A stretch of DNA of 64,000 bases from Pseudescherichia vulneris NBRC 102420 (GTDB lineage: Bacteria > Pseudomonadota > Gammaproteobacteria > Enterobacterales > Enterobacteriaceae), in the NCBI RefSeq assembly GCF_000759795.1, contig NZ_BBMZ01000022.1, positions 57,224-121,223 on the forward strand. Reading direction: 5' to 3'. A program made the translations under genes and the position numbers. Below the pieces are notes generated by a model. That model was not told the DNA's origin. It saw only the letters and a list, made by a program, of their open reading frames with translations, and did not search any database. How positions within the stretch are numbered: the stretch's first letter is position 1; each line of letters begins with the position of its first letter. This document shows positions 51,427 through 59,972 of this stretch, piece after piece.

Positions 51427-51468
51427 GAAAAACGCCGGGCGGCGCTCGCGCTTGCCCGGCCTACAGGG
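51427..51468. terminator. REP hairpin between convergent SDR and YgiW-like genes
   Basis: AAAACGCCGGGCGGCGCTCGCG with TTGCCCGGCCTAC forms a strong palindrome in the short convergent gap. It probably acts as a bidirectional 3' end. Confidence 0.65.
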
Positions 51469-51472
51469 ATTG

Positions 51473-51871
51473 TTACTCTTTTTGCAGTCGATGCACTTTA
51501 ATCTGGGCTGGCTTCTGTTTCTTATCTAGCGAGCCACTAATGCCCACCAGCTGATCCGAGTCGATCTCTCGACCGTCAAAGACTGCCATTGGGATATAGA
51601 CGTCTACCTCGCCGGTTTTATCGCGGAAGGTATAGATATCATTCCCTTTTTTGGCAGTGAGGTGTCCACGCAGGGAGACGGAGCCACCGTCATGCATATC
51701 CAGTGCCTGCTTAACGTTCATGGTGCGAGCATCTTCGATACCGCGATAGCCGTCGTCAAGCTTATGCGGCGGCGGCGGTGCTTTATCCGTATTCAGTCCC
51801 GGTGAGTCTTCGGCCAGTGCCGGAAGGGTGAATAAGGCGGCCACCGTGGCGGCAAGTAACATTTTCTTCAT
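51473..51871 (-). CDS. YgiW/YdeI-family periplasmic OB-fold stress protein
   Basis: This 132-residue protein has signal peptide KKMLLAATVAALFTLPALA and a BOF (OB-fold) domain from about residue 50: DGGSVSLRGHL, DIYTFRDKTGEVDVYI, DQLVGISGSLDKK. It belongs to the YgiW/YdeI stress-tolerance family, found with hydrogen peroxide, metal or antimicrobial-peptide tolerance. The ligand is unknown. A good ribosome binding site (AAAGGAGT) precedes it. It is divergent from the HEPN gene across 226 AT-rich bases. Confidence 0.9.
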   Translation of the reverse strand: MKKMLLAATVAALFTLPALAEDSPGLNTDKAPPPPHKLDDGYRGIEDARTMNVKQALDMHDGGSVSLRGHLTAKKGNDIYTFRDKTGEVDVYIPMAVFDGREIDSDQLVGISGSLDKKQKPAQIKVHRLQKE

Positions 51872-52097
51872 AGATACTCCTTTCGCATGTGCCTCAAATA
51901 CCTCTGCACTAAGCCTGGCATAGGAAATTCCGCTCTGGATAAGGAATGCTCTGTTTTATTTCCCTTTCTCTTTTATTACCTGCATCACTGATATTTACTA
52001 CAAAGTGGCTTATCATTTAACTTACTGGAATCTAAGATAAATTAAGCTGCGTAGACGGCTGGCATTAACTTTCGTTAATTGTGGTTAAGGGAAAATA

Positions 52098-53696
52098 ATG
52101 ACACACAGCACATCGCTCAGGAATCGCGAACAATTCGAAACCTGCATCGGGATTATTCGCCAGGCGTCTATCGAAATTCTGTTATTGCTGGACGTTCGCG
52201 TCAGTGAAGGGAAGGATCCGCGCTGGTTTCTGGAGCAGCTGGAAAACGCCCGTCTGGGCCTTGGCGGCTGGGGAGCAGTGGCGCAGCGCCTGAAGCTCAA
52301 CGATGCCGAGCTGACGCAGTTCACCATGCAGCTACGCCATCTTCAACAGCTGGTTCCTCAGTATGAAAGCGGCCAGGACGTCAGTGAAAACCAGCTGATT
52401 GCCGCGCTGCGCTTTGTCGCCGCTCTGGAGCACCTTCGCCTGCAGCAGCCTCTGCTGACCTATCCCACCTCAACGGAAACGGTCAACGGCGAAGCACAGC
52501 TCAAAGGGCTGTCCCAGCTGCGTGCGCTGGAGCTGATGATTAGCGGGCTGGTTTATGCCGCCTGGCCAGATGGCGTTAAGCTGCGTAACCACCTGAAAAC
52601 GCAGTTTGGTCAGGATCGTGTGCGCCGCTGGTTAAAGCTGGGGGAGCGCAACGACGTGCTCAGCGGAATGCTGTTTAGCGAGCTGGCGCTGATGCTGGTG
52701 GATAAAAAAGAGTTCTCCCGCCACTACGCCCCGCTGTTTAACGATAGCTCGGTTCTGACGCTGTTTGCCGACCCGCGTAAAACCCTGCAAACCCTGCTCA
52801 ATGATATTCGCCAGATCCGCAATACCCTTACCGCACAGAAGCCGCTCTCTGCTATCCAGCTTACTATGCTGGATACCTACTATCCGCAGATTTCCGCTCC
52901 GGTTCAGCGCGCCTTCAACGAGGGTCGCACCACCGTTAATCCTTCCAGTCTGTTAACCACCGACGTAGACGAGCTGAACGGCTTTAAAGCGCGAGCGGTT
53001 AAAAAGGCAGGCGCGGGAGGGGATATTTTCGAGGTGGGGGAAGACATCGAACGACCTGAACGCCGTGCCGTTCGCTCGCCGGAGCAGCGTATCCGCCTGG
53101 TCTCAGGCATTCTCTGGGGCGCGGTTGGCGTGATGGTGCTGGTGATGATCGGCGGTGGCTTCATGCTGATAAACAGCACCCCTCCCGCACGGGCGGTAAG
53201 CGAGCCGCCAGCCCAGGTGCAGGTGCTAACCAATACGCAAAATGAGCAAGAGACGCCGACCTCACGCATGCAGCTGACCCGGATGGGCATCACGTGGGAT
53301 GAAAGTAACCTTCGCTCGGCAATAGATCGCAACGATACCCGCGTCGCGCAGCTCTTTTTGAAAGGGGGGATGGACTGGCAGCTCTCCTGGACCGAGCAGG
53401 CGCTGTCGGCGGGTAATGATGAGGTGCTGACCCTGCTGCTGCGCTACCAGCGGCAGATGGTTGAGCCGCGCCCGTGCCGCCGTTTTACCGCGACGCTGAG
53501 CCACGCGATGCTAAACGGAGAAAAGCTTACCGGGCAGCGGAAAGACTATCTGCGCACCTTCTGCACGAGGTCTGCCGTGGTAGAGCGCCAGCGCTATGAA
53601 ACCGAGCAGGCAAAGATACGTAATAAAGCGCAGCCTGATGAGAGCACCCGCCAGTGGCTGGCGATCCAGACTGCGATCTATAACGTTATTCGCTAA
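52098..53696 (+). CDS. STY4199-family HEPN membrane protein
   Basis: This 532-residue protein is of the type annotated as STY4199-family HEPN domain protein in Salmonella and Enterobacter. It has a largely helical cytosolic region (1-330), one transmembrane helix (about 333-358) and an extracytoplasmic C-terminal part with paired Cys (PCRRF, FCTRS). A HEPN-like RN motif occurs at Arg241-Asn242, but the His expected 4-6 residues later is missing, so RNase activity is doubtful. The role is unknown; HEPN proteins often act in defence or toxin-antitoxin systems. AAGGGA precedes the ATG. Confidence 0.75.
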   Translation: MTHSTSLRNREQFETCIGIIRQASIEILLLLDVRVSEGKDPRWFLEQLENARLGLGGWGAVAQRLKLNDAELTQFTMQLRHLQQLVPQYESGQDVSENQLIAALRFVAALEHLRLQQPLLTYPTSTETVNGEAQLKGLSQLRALELMISGLVYAAWPDGVKLRNHLKTQFGQDRVRRWLKLGERNDVLSGMLFSELALMLVDKKEFSRHYAPLFNDSSVLTLFADPRKTLQTLLNDIRQIRNTLTAQKPLSAIQLTMLDTYYPQISAPVQRAFNEGRTTVNPSSLLTTDVDELNGFKARAVKKAGAGGDIFEVGEDIERPERRAVRSPEQRIRLVSGILWGAVGVMVLVMIGGGFMLINSTPPARAVSEPPAQVQVLTNTQNEQETPTSRMQLTRMGITWDESNLRSAIDRNDTRVAQLFLKGGMDWQLSWTEQALSAGNDEVLTLLLRYQRQMVEPRPCRRFTATLSHAMLNGEKLTGQRKDYLRTFCTRSAVVERQRYETEQAKIRNKAQPDESTRQWLAIQTAIYNVIR

Positions 53697-53712
53697 GGGT
53701 AAACCGGGAGCG

Positions 53713-55362
53713 CTACGGCTCCCCGTAGAGTCCAATCAAGCGGCGTATGACGCCGTTACTCCAGCCGAAGCCGTCCTGCAACGGATACTCACCGCCGCCG
53801 CCTTCGCGCGGCGTGCCGCTGGCGATATGATACTTCTCGATCAGCTTGTGGTGCTGCTGATAGAAGCCGTTAACGGTATTGAGCCAGCTATGGGCAATCT
53901 GATCCCCAAGCTCATCGTTGCCGTAGAGCTTAAAGCCCTGAATAGCCATCCACTGTAGCGGTGCCCAGCCGTTGGGTTTATCCCACTGCTCGCCAGTCTC
54001 ATACTCCGTAGCCATCATCCCGCCTGGGGTCAGCAGGCGCTCACGTACTGCGACGGCGATGCGATCGGCCTGCTCATGAGTGACCATACCGACGTAGAGC
54101 GGCACGATACTCGCTGCCGAGAACAGGGCCTGCTCGCCGCGCCGCCAGTCATAGTCGCGATAGCAGCCTTTCTCTTCATCCCACAGATAGCGGTTCACCG
54201 CCGCCCGACGATCGCTGGCGCGCTGGCGGAACATCGCTTCGCCCTCGCGATCGCCCTTCAGCCCTGAGAGGTTAGCAATGGTGCTCTCCAGCTTGAACAG
54301 AAAGGCGTTCAGATCGATAGGGATGAACTGCGTGGTACGGATACTGGCCAGACGCTGGGTATCACGCAGCCAGCGTGAGGAGTAGTCCCAGCCGGATTCC
54401 GCCCCCGCGCGCAGATCGCGGTAGACCTCATTCGGTGGACGGCCCGAGTGCTTCGCCGTTTCCACGTCTTCGATCCAAGACTCATCCCGGGGCGTATCAC
54501 GATCGTCCCAGTAGCGGTTGAGCAGAGAGCCGTCAGGCATGCGAACTGCATGGCGGTAGGCCTGGTTGAGGTTCAGCGATTCAGAACCGTCCATCCAGAA
54601 GGCGTACTCCATCAGCAGATGCTCATAGTAGCGTTTCGCCCCGCGCACGCCGTCCTCTTCAAACAGCTCCACCATTAGCGCGAACACCGGTGGCTGGGAG
54701 CGGCTCAGGTAGTAGGTACGGTTGCCGTTCGGGATGTGGCCATACTTTTCAATCATCCACGCAAAGTTATCCGCCATACACTTCAGCAGATCGTTACGGC
54801 CACTTTCGGCCAGCCCCAGCATGGTGAAGTAGGAGTCCCAGTAATAGGTTTCGCTAAACCGGCCGCCGGGCACAATATAGGCCTGCGGCAGCGCCAGCAG
54901 CGACGACCAGGGGATGTGATCCTGCGGCTCGCGGGTCAGCACCGGCCACAGCTGGTCGATGTGCTCTTTCAGCGAGTTTTCTGGATTAGAGACATACTGG
55001 CTGTCCATCTGCTGCGGCAGCCAGAAGTGTCGTGTAATAAACAGGCGCAGGTCAAAGTCAGGCCTGCGTTTGATACGACGATAGCGGATCAGGATATCAA
55101 GCGGATCCATTCTTGGCGCGCAGTCAGGGAAGGTTTTGCTGTCGGCAAAGAGGCCCGACGACTGTACCTGTTCGAACAGTTCCATATAGCGATCGGCAGG
55201 AGTCAGCGCGTCAGAGGCAGGCATCCCCTCGATCATCTCCGGTTCTGGTTCCGCCTCGATCATTTCATCCAGTTTTAATTCGCGCGGATCGGTCTCGTAA
55301 CGGATCTTCTCTTCAATCTCGAACTCGACAGAATCAGCAAACTTAATTTTCTGGTTGAACAT
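53713..55362 (-). CDS. treF: TreF, cytoplasmic trehalase
   Basis: This 549-residue GH37 enzyme has the same length as E. coli TreF. Trehalase signatures [15 protein letters not shown] and [10 protein letters not shown] are both present, and there is no signal peptide, matching the cytosolic rather than periplasmic (TreA) form. It hydrolyses trehalose to two glucose. The start [11 protein letters not shown] agrees with E. coli. The 236-bp AT-rich region 55363-55598 upstream carries its promoter; I could not define a sigma-S element with confidence. Confidence 0.96.
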   Translation of the reverse strand: MFNQKIKFADSVEFEIEEKIRYETDPRELKLDEMIEAEPEPEMIEGMPASDALTPADRYMELFEQVQSSGLFADSKTFPDCAPRMDPLDILIRYRRIKRRPDFDLRLFITRHFWLPQQMDSQYVSNPENSLKEHIDQLWPVLTREPQDHIPWSSLLALPQAYIVPGGRFSETYYWDSYFTMLGLAESGRNDLLKCMADNFAWMIEKYGHIPNGNRTYYLSRSQPPVFALMVELFEEDGVRGAKRYYEHLLMEYAFWMDGSESLNLNQAYRHAVRMPDGSLLNRYWDDRDTPRDESWIEDVETAKHSGRPPNEVYRDLRAGAESGWDYSSRWLRDTQRLASIRTTQFIPIDLNAFLFKLESTIANLSGLKGDREGEAMFRQRASDRRAAVNRYLWDEEKGCYRDYDWRRGEQALFSAASIVPLYVGMVTHEQADRIAVAVRERLLTPGGMMATEYETGEQWDKPNGWAPLQWMAIQGFKLYGNDELGDQIAHSWLNTVNGFYQQHHKLIEKYHIASGTPREGGGGEYPLQDGFGWSNGVIRRLIGLYGEP

Positions 55363-55598
55363 AGCTGTGGCGACCTCCGGATGGCGTCGTAAAAAAAGGC
55401 GGGTATTTTCCCGGTTATTATTTAAGTCTAAAGTTTAGACATTTGATATGAGTATTGAAGTACAAAGTGTGCGCAAGATCACAATTACAAGCGGCAATTT
55501 GTAAAGGGACAGAGAATAACTTTTTGTTTTTAATGATAAAAATATGACATTGCAGCCTGACTAAACAGACTGCATTTTCAGAGCATTCAAGATAACGT

Positions 55599-56036
55599 TT
55601 AGCCGCTAAACGGTTTTACTACCGCTAAAGCCACAACGACGATAACGACCACCACGGTGAGCCAGGCAGCATTGCGTGCCAGCAGGGACACGGTAGAGGT
55701 TTCACCGGTTGCCAGTCTGCGCAGCGACCCCGAGAGGATGCCGTGCACCGCCGAGAGGAACACCAGCACCGCCAGCTTAATGCCCAGCCACAGCGGCAGC
55801 AGCCAGTCGCCTTTTAACATCAGGGCGATACCCAAGGCCCACAGCAGGATCATCGCTGGTGACGTAACAAACCGGTTCCAGCGGCGCACGTACTCTAACA
55901 GAGGGTTGCTCTCCCCTTTTGCCACCGCGCTGCGGCTTTGGGACCATGCTGCGACGATCGCTGCCATCATAAAAATGCCGCCCAGCCAAATCACGCCCGC
56001 CATAATATGCAGAGCGTCTAACCAACGGTAGTCCAT
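55599..56036 (-). CDS. HemJ/CopD-like small integral membrane protein
   Basis: This 145-residue protein has four predicted transmembrane helices and the pattern WLDALHIMAGVIWLGG, VTSPAMILLWALG, WLGIKLAVLVFLSAVHG. It resembles the HemJ (protoporphyrinogen oxidase-like)/CopD superfamily with conserved His residues in helices 1 and 3, suggesting heme or copper handling. The exact role is unknown; enterobacteria already have HemG. ATG at 56036 has AGGGGAAA upstream; an in-frame ATG at 56090 is less likely. Confidence 0.72.
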   Translation of the reverse strand: MDYRWLDALHIMAGVIWLGGIFMMAAIVAAWSQSRSAVAKGESNPLLEYVRRWNRFVTSPAMILLWALGIALMLKGDWLLPLWLGIKLAVLVFLSAVHGILSGSLRRLATGETSTVSLLARNAAWLTVVVVIVVVALAVVKPFSG

Positions 56037-56206
56037 CGCTTTCCCCTGAGCTGTAACCCTATTGTTGTAATTGAGATCATACTCCATCACGCTGGAGGCT
56101 TAAAGGGATCGCTTAAACATACATGACTGCGGTGGTGAGGAGTAGAGTAACAAACATGAGATGTAAACGGCGTAGAATGATAATGCGACCTGCGCCGTTA
56201 TTAAAA

Positions 56207-56494
56207 TCAACTATTCACTTCGTCATACCATGAAAGATCGACAGAATCCAGAATATACCCACCATCTTTATTTGAATAAGTGATGGTAACCTTGACTCCG
56301 TAAATATATGCATAACGTAAATTAAGAATCATCTGTTTAGCAAGATCGGAGTAAACACCTGACGTTGGCCACAGATTAAACCAAATTGAGGGCTCCTCTT
56401 CATTAGGATCAGAGTTAGACGATATTCCAATTTTCATTAAACCATCGGTAAAATCCACATTAATATATTTTACATACCCTTGATACCAACTCAT
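56207..56494 (-). CDS. Putative B subunit (OB-fold) of an AB-type toxin
   Basis: This 95-residue protein has no recognised name. The predicted order is three beta-strands (GYVKYINVD, LMKIGIS, SIWFNLW), one helix (YSDLAKQMILNLRYAYIYG) and two strands (VKVTITYSN, YILDSVDLSW). This beta3-alpha-beta2 plan is that of OB-fold B pentamers such as SubB, PltB and CtxB. It has no cysteine and no signal peptide, unlike those. It lies 17 bp after the ADP-ribosyltransferase gene with its own CAGGAG, so the two are an operon. The alternative is an immunity protein for the upstream enzyme. It is very AT-rich against its flanks. Confidence 0.55.
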   Translation of the reverse strand: MSWYQGYVKYINVDFTDGLMKIGISSNSDPNEEEPSIWFNLWPTSGVYSDLAKQMILNLRYAYIYGVKVTITYSNKDGGYILDSVDLSWYDEVNS

Positions 56495-56511
56495 ATAAAT
56501 ATCTCCTGAAT

Positions 56512-57303
56512 TTATAGTTCGTCATGATGATTAATTAATTTTATGTAATGGTCATATTTAACACTTTCTAACTCTATAGGTTTAAAACCATCGCATATCA
56601 TTTCACTTGCATTTAAATTCGCTTTTTTATTTAAATCTTCATTGGATGTAAAACAGCATGCAAAGGCAGTGGGAATGCGTTGCATAAGCCTTCCGCCTGG
56701 CATATACCATGGGGTCACATTATCTCCGTCAGCTACGGGATACACTTCCGCAGATGTGGTACTGCCGGTCTGGACAAATGCAGAATTTGTGGCGACGGGG
56801 GCTTCAGAAACCGTAGGCACTTCTCCCCGAGCCGCAAAAGTTAGCGAATAAGCCCGAGAAATTTGTTCAGGCTCTATCGCCCCGGCGGCTACCCACTCTT
56901 CTGTTTCAGCGTCGTTAGCGATCCGACTGGCCCAGAAACGATATTGCCCTGTATTTCCGGCATACATTTCCATGTAATTCTCCATGGGTGCACGGGCATT
57001 GTACATATTATCGGTACCCCGTATTTCATACAGATACATAGTCGGTGGTGTACCCGTGTTGTGCATCTGCCATGCCTGGGCATTCGAATATCCAATACGT
57101 ATTGCTGCATTACGAATGCCCGCCGTAGAAATCAGTCCCGAATTATGAGTAAAGCTAGCGTGTTGACCATAGGTGGATCTTCCAGAAAGATGATCAATAA
57201 TGTTCATGTTATTTCCGCGCGGCTGGAACCCTTGCTGAAAAATAATATCAGGTGCACGGAAGTCAACACGATAAACTGTAGAGGTGGGTGAGGGAATAGG
57301 CAT
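56512..57303 (-). CDS. Pertussis/cholera-toxin-like ADP-ribosyltransferase with C-terminal HDEL
   Basis: This 263-residue protein resembles the catalytic subunit of pertussis and cholera toxins. VYRVDFRAPDIIFQQGF gives the NAD-binding Arg12 (PTX Arg9), IIDHLSGR gives His38 (PTX His35), GLISTAG is the STS element, LYEIRGTDNMY matches PTX YEVRADNNFY, and ETEEWVAAGAIEPEQI places the catalytic Glu at 136 (PTX Glu129, CT Glu112). Position -2 is Thr instead of Gln/Glu. The PTX Cys41 partner is absent, while FACCF aligns near Cys201. The C-terminus is exactly HDEL. No signal peptide is seen. A good CAGGAG precedes the ATG. Substrate and secretion route are unknown; a scabin/pierisin-like target (DNA) is a weaker alternative. 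Confidence 0.82.
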   Translation of the reverse strand: MPIPSPTSTVYRVDFRAPDIIFQQGFQPRGNNMNIIDHLSGRSTYGQHASFTHNSGLISTAGIRNAAIRIGYSNAQAWQMHNTGTPPTMYLYEIRGTDNMYNARAPMENYMEMYAGNTGQYRFWASRIANDAETEEWVAAGAIEPEQISRAYSLTFAARGEVPTVSEAPVATNSAFVQTGSTTSAEVYPVADGDNVTPWYMPGGRLMQRIPTAFACCFTSNEDLNKKANLNASEMICDGFKPIELESVKYDHYIKLINHHDEL

Positions 57304-57337
57304 GAAAACTCCTGCTAAGCGTAGTTGGATTTAAGTA

Positions 57338-57343
57338 ATTATA
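57338..57343 (-). promoter_or_regulatory. Candidate -10 element for the toxin operon
   Basis: TATAAT on the minus strand lies 35 bp before the ADP-ribosyltransferase start within an AT-rich gap (57304-57416). The nearest -35-like TTGCAT is only 13 bp away, so the promoter is uncertain or needs an activator. Confidence 0.3.
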
Positions 57344-57414
57344 TTTAAATGTTCTTATGCAATTATCTGTTTTTTACCTGGTGTTGATGCACTTTTAAGA
57401 GAGAGATAAAAGAA

Positions 57415-57448
57415 AAAGGGGCACAGCGTTATCGCTGTACCCCTTTTA
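57415..57448 (-). terminator. Intrinsic terminator of gor
   Basis: On the minus strand AAAAGGGGTACAGCG/CGCTGTGCCCC closes around ATAA and runs into five T. The plus-strand sequence also ends in TTTT, so it can work in both directions. It separates gor from the toxin operon. Confidence 0.88.
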
Positions 57449-57508
57449 AGAAGCGTAATTAACGGGCAGTAGTTATCCGGTCTAAATTTTAGAGTCGGCA
57501 ATTTCCCC

Positions 57509-58861
57509 TTAACGCATCGTCACAAACTCTTCTGCCGCCGTCGGGTGGATTGCCACGGTGTTATCAAAGTCTTTCTTGGTTGCACCCATCTTCAGCGCCA
57601 CGGCGAAGCCCTGCAGGATCTCATCCATGCCCTGGCCGATGCCGTGAATGCCGACAATCTTCTCTTCCGGGCCGACGCAGACCAGCTTCATCCGGCACGC
57701 CTGGCGGTGCAGAGTGACGGCGGTGTACATGGCGGTAAAGGAGGAGGTGTAGACCTTCACCTGGTCATCGCCGTACTGCTCGCGCGCCTGCGGCTCGGTC
57801 AGACCAACGGTGCCGATAGGCGGATGGCTAAAGACCACGGTAGGAATATTGCTGTAGTCCAGATGCTCGTCCGGCTTGTTGTTGAACAGGCGTTCGGAAA
57901 GACGACGGCCTGCCGCCACCGCAACTGGCGTCAGCTCAACCGCGCCGGTGTTATCACCGACCGCATAAATGCCTGGCACGCTGGTGTTCTGGAACTTATC
58001 GACAATGATGTGGCCTTTATCGTTGGTTTTTACCCCGGTGACGTCCAGGTTGAAGGTGTCGTTAGCCGGTTCGCGGCCAATCGCCCAGATCAGGCAGTCA
58101 ACGGTCTCGCTACGGCCATCCTCCAGCTCCAGCGTCAGGCTGCCATCGCTGTTTTTCACCACGGCTTTCGGTATGGCATTGGTATGGAGCGACGGACCGT
58201 CAGCCATGATTGTCTCAACCAGCGTCTCAACGATCAGCGGATCGAAGTTGCGCAGCGGAGCATGCTTACGCACAAACAGGTGCGTCTCTGCACCCAGGCC
58301 GTGCAGCACGCCTGCCAGCTCAACGGCGATATAGCCTGCACCAACAACCGCAACGCGTTTCGGCAGAGCGGTAAGCTCAAAGAAGCCGTCGGAGTCGATG
58401 CCGTGCTCAACGCCAGGGATATCCGGGTAGCTCGGACGCCCACCGGTGGCGATCAGAATATGATCGGCAGTGATGGTCTCGCCGTTGACCTCAACGGTTT
58501 TAGCATCGACAAAACGAGCAAAGCCGCGGATCACATCCACGTTATTTTTACCCAGCACGTTCTCATAGGAGCTGTGGATGCGATCAATATAGGCCGTGCG
58601 GCTGGCCACCAGGCGCTGCCAGTCAAAGTTGTTGATGGTGGCATCAAAGCCGTAGTCCGGGCCGTAGAGGTTAACCGCTTCGGCAATCTGCGAGGCATGC
58701 CACATCACTTTTTTCGGCACGCAGCCTACGTTCACGCAGGTTCCGCCCAGCTCTTTCGCTTCAATCAGGGCGCATTTCTGGCCATACATGGCCGCACGGT
58801 TAATAGACGCAATACCGCCGCTGCCGCCGCCAATGGCGATGTAGTCGTAGTGCTTAGTCAT
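57509..58861 (-). CDS. gor: Gor, glutathione reductase
   Basis: This 450-residue flavoprotein matches E. coli Gor in length. The FAD-binding [10 protein letters not shown] is near the N-terminus, the redox disulfide is CVNVGC (Cys42/Cys47), the NADPH motif is [11 protein letters not shown], and the C-terminal AIHPTAAEE supplies the catalytic His-Glu. It regenerates GSH from GSSG with NADPH in the cytosol. In E. coli gor is OxyR-regulated; I did not locate the site. The rlmJ gene lies upstream on the same strand, 69 bp away. Confidence 0.97.
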   Translation of the reverse strand: MTKHYDYIAIGGGSGGIASINRAAMYGQKCALIEAKELGGTCVNVGCVPKKVMWHASQIAEAVNLYGPDYGFDATINNFDWQRLVASRTAYIDRIHSSYENVLGKNNVDVIRGFARFVDAKTVEVNGETITADHILIATGGRPSYPDIPGVEHGIDSDGFFELTALPKRVAVVGAGYIAVELAGVLHGLGAETHLFVRKHAPLRNFDPLIVETLVETIMADGPSLHTNAIPKAVVKNSDGSLTLELEDGRSETVDCLIWAIGREPANDTFNLDVTGVKTNDKGHIIVDKFQNTSVPGIYAVGDNTGAVELTPVAVAAGRRLSERLFNNKPDEHLDYSNIPTVVFSHPPIGTVGLTEPQAREQYGDDQVKVYTSSFTAMYTAVTLHRQACRMKLVCVGPEEKIVGIHGIGQGMDEILQGFAVALKMGATKKDFDNTVAIHPTAAEEFVTMR

Positions 58862-58930
58862 AACGTTTCCTTAATGAATTTTTGCTTAGAGTGTAACGCG
58901 ATGCCCTTAAGGTTCCACCGATGGCTGTGA

Positions 58931-59773
58931 TTACTCGGGTACGACCCAGTTCACCAGCGTATGCCCGATGCCAGCCGGAACCAGCTTGCTGTGCAGCCAT
59001 GGCAGCACGCTGTTCATCTGCTGCTCCAGCTTCCACGGCGGGTTGATCACAATCATGCCGGAGGCGGTCATGCCGCGCTGGTCGCTGTCCGGGCGAACCG
59101 CCAGCTCGATCTGCAAAATACGGCGGATGCCGGTGGCTTCCAGCTCTTTTAACATGCGCTTGATCTGCGCGCGCATCACCACCGGATACCATAGCGCGTA
59201 GGTGCCGGTTGCAAAGCGCTTATAGCCTTCGTTGATGCCCTGAACCACCGCCTGGTAGTCGCTTTTAATTTCGTAAGGCGGGTCGATCAGGATCAGACCG
59301 CGGCGTGACACCGGCGGCAGCTTGGACTTCAGCTGCTGGTAGCCGTCGGTACGCTCAACGCGGGTGCGGTTATCTTTCTGGAACTCTGAGCGCAGCAGCG
59401 GAAAGTCGCTCGGGTGCAGCTCGGTCAGTTGTAAACTGTCCTGCTCGCGCAGCAGCTGGCGGGCGATCAGCGGCGAGCCAGGGTAGTAGCGCAGCTGACC
59501 GCTACGGTTGAAGTGGTTTACCACGCTGATATACGGCTCCAGCTCGGCAGGCAGATCGTCCTGCTGCCAGATGCGGGCGATACCTTCCAGGTATTCGCCG
59601 GTGCGTTCGGCATGCTCGCTGCTCAGCTGATAACGCCCTGCGCCTGCATGGGTATCCAGATAGAGAAAAGGTTTCTCCTTCTCTTTCAGCGATTCAATAA
59701 TCAGGCTCTGAACGGTGTGTTTTAAAACGTCGGCATGGTTGCCGGCGTGGAAGCTGTGGCGATAACTGAGCAT
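58931..59773 (-). CDS. rlmJ: RlmJ, 23S rRNA (adenine-2030-N6) methyltransferase
   Basis: This 280-residue enzyme equals E. coli RlmJ. The N-terminus (MLSYRHSFHAGNHADVLKH) contains residues that bind SAM and adenine, and LIDPPYE is the DPPY catalytic motif of N6-adenine methyltransferases. It methylates A2030 of 23S rRNA before ribosome assembly. It is divergent from prlC over 199 bp. Confidence 0.96.
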   Translation of the reverse strand: MLSYRHSFHAGNHADVLKHTVQSLIIESLKEKEKPFLYLDTHAGAGRYQLSSEHAERTGEYLEGIARIWQQDDLPAELEPYISVVNHFNRSGQLRYYPGSPLIARQLLREQDSLQLTELHPSDFPLLRSEFQKDNRTRVERTDGYQQLKSKLPPVSRRGLILIDPPYEIKSDYQAVVQGINEGYKRFATGTYALWYPVVMRAQIKRMLKELEATGIRRILQIELAVRPDSDQRGMTASGMIVINPPWKLEQQMNSVLPWLHSKLVPAGIGHTLVNWVVPE

Positions 59774-59882
59774 GGAGGGAACAATCCTGGGAAGTAAAAA
59801 CAGATAGCCGATAGTTTACCGCAGATTGCGGCAAATTACCGCAGCGGTGCTGTCGCCAGGGCGCAAAAGCGCAACGTCCGGC

Positions 59883-59909
59883 ATTGAAATTAACTACACT
59901 AAACCCCAT
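59883..59909 (+). promoter_or_regulatory. Sigma-32 type promoter of prlC
   Basis: ATTGAAA (59883-59889), 14 bases, then CCCCAT (59904-59909), matching the heat-shock consensus CTTGAAA-N11-16-CCCCAT. It lies 64 bp before the prlC ATG. E. coli prlC is a heat-shock gene. Confidence 0.75.
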
Positions 59910-59972
59910 CCTAGCTCTTACAGGAACGAGCGCCGCCCGAGCGCTTGCGATTATTTCTACAGGACAGCGCTT

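Noticed and set aside
56207..57303. Prophage remnant carrying the toxin genes
   Set aside because: No phage structural, lysis or integrase genes are nearby; only composition and gene content suggest transfer.
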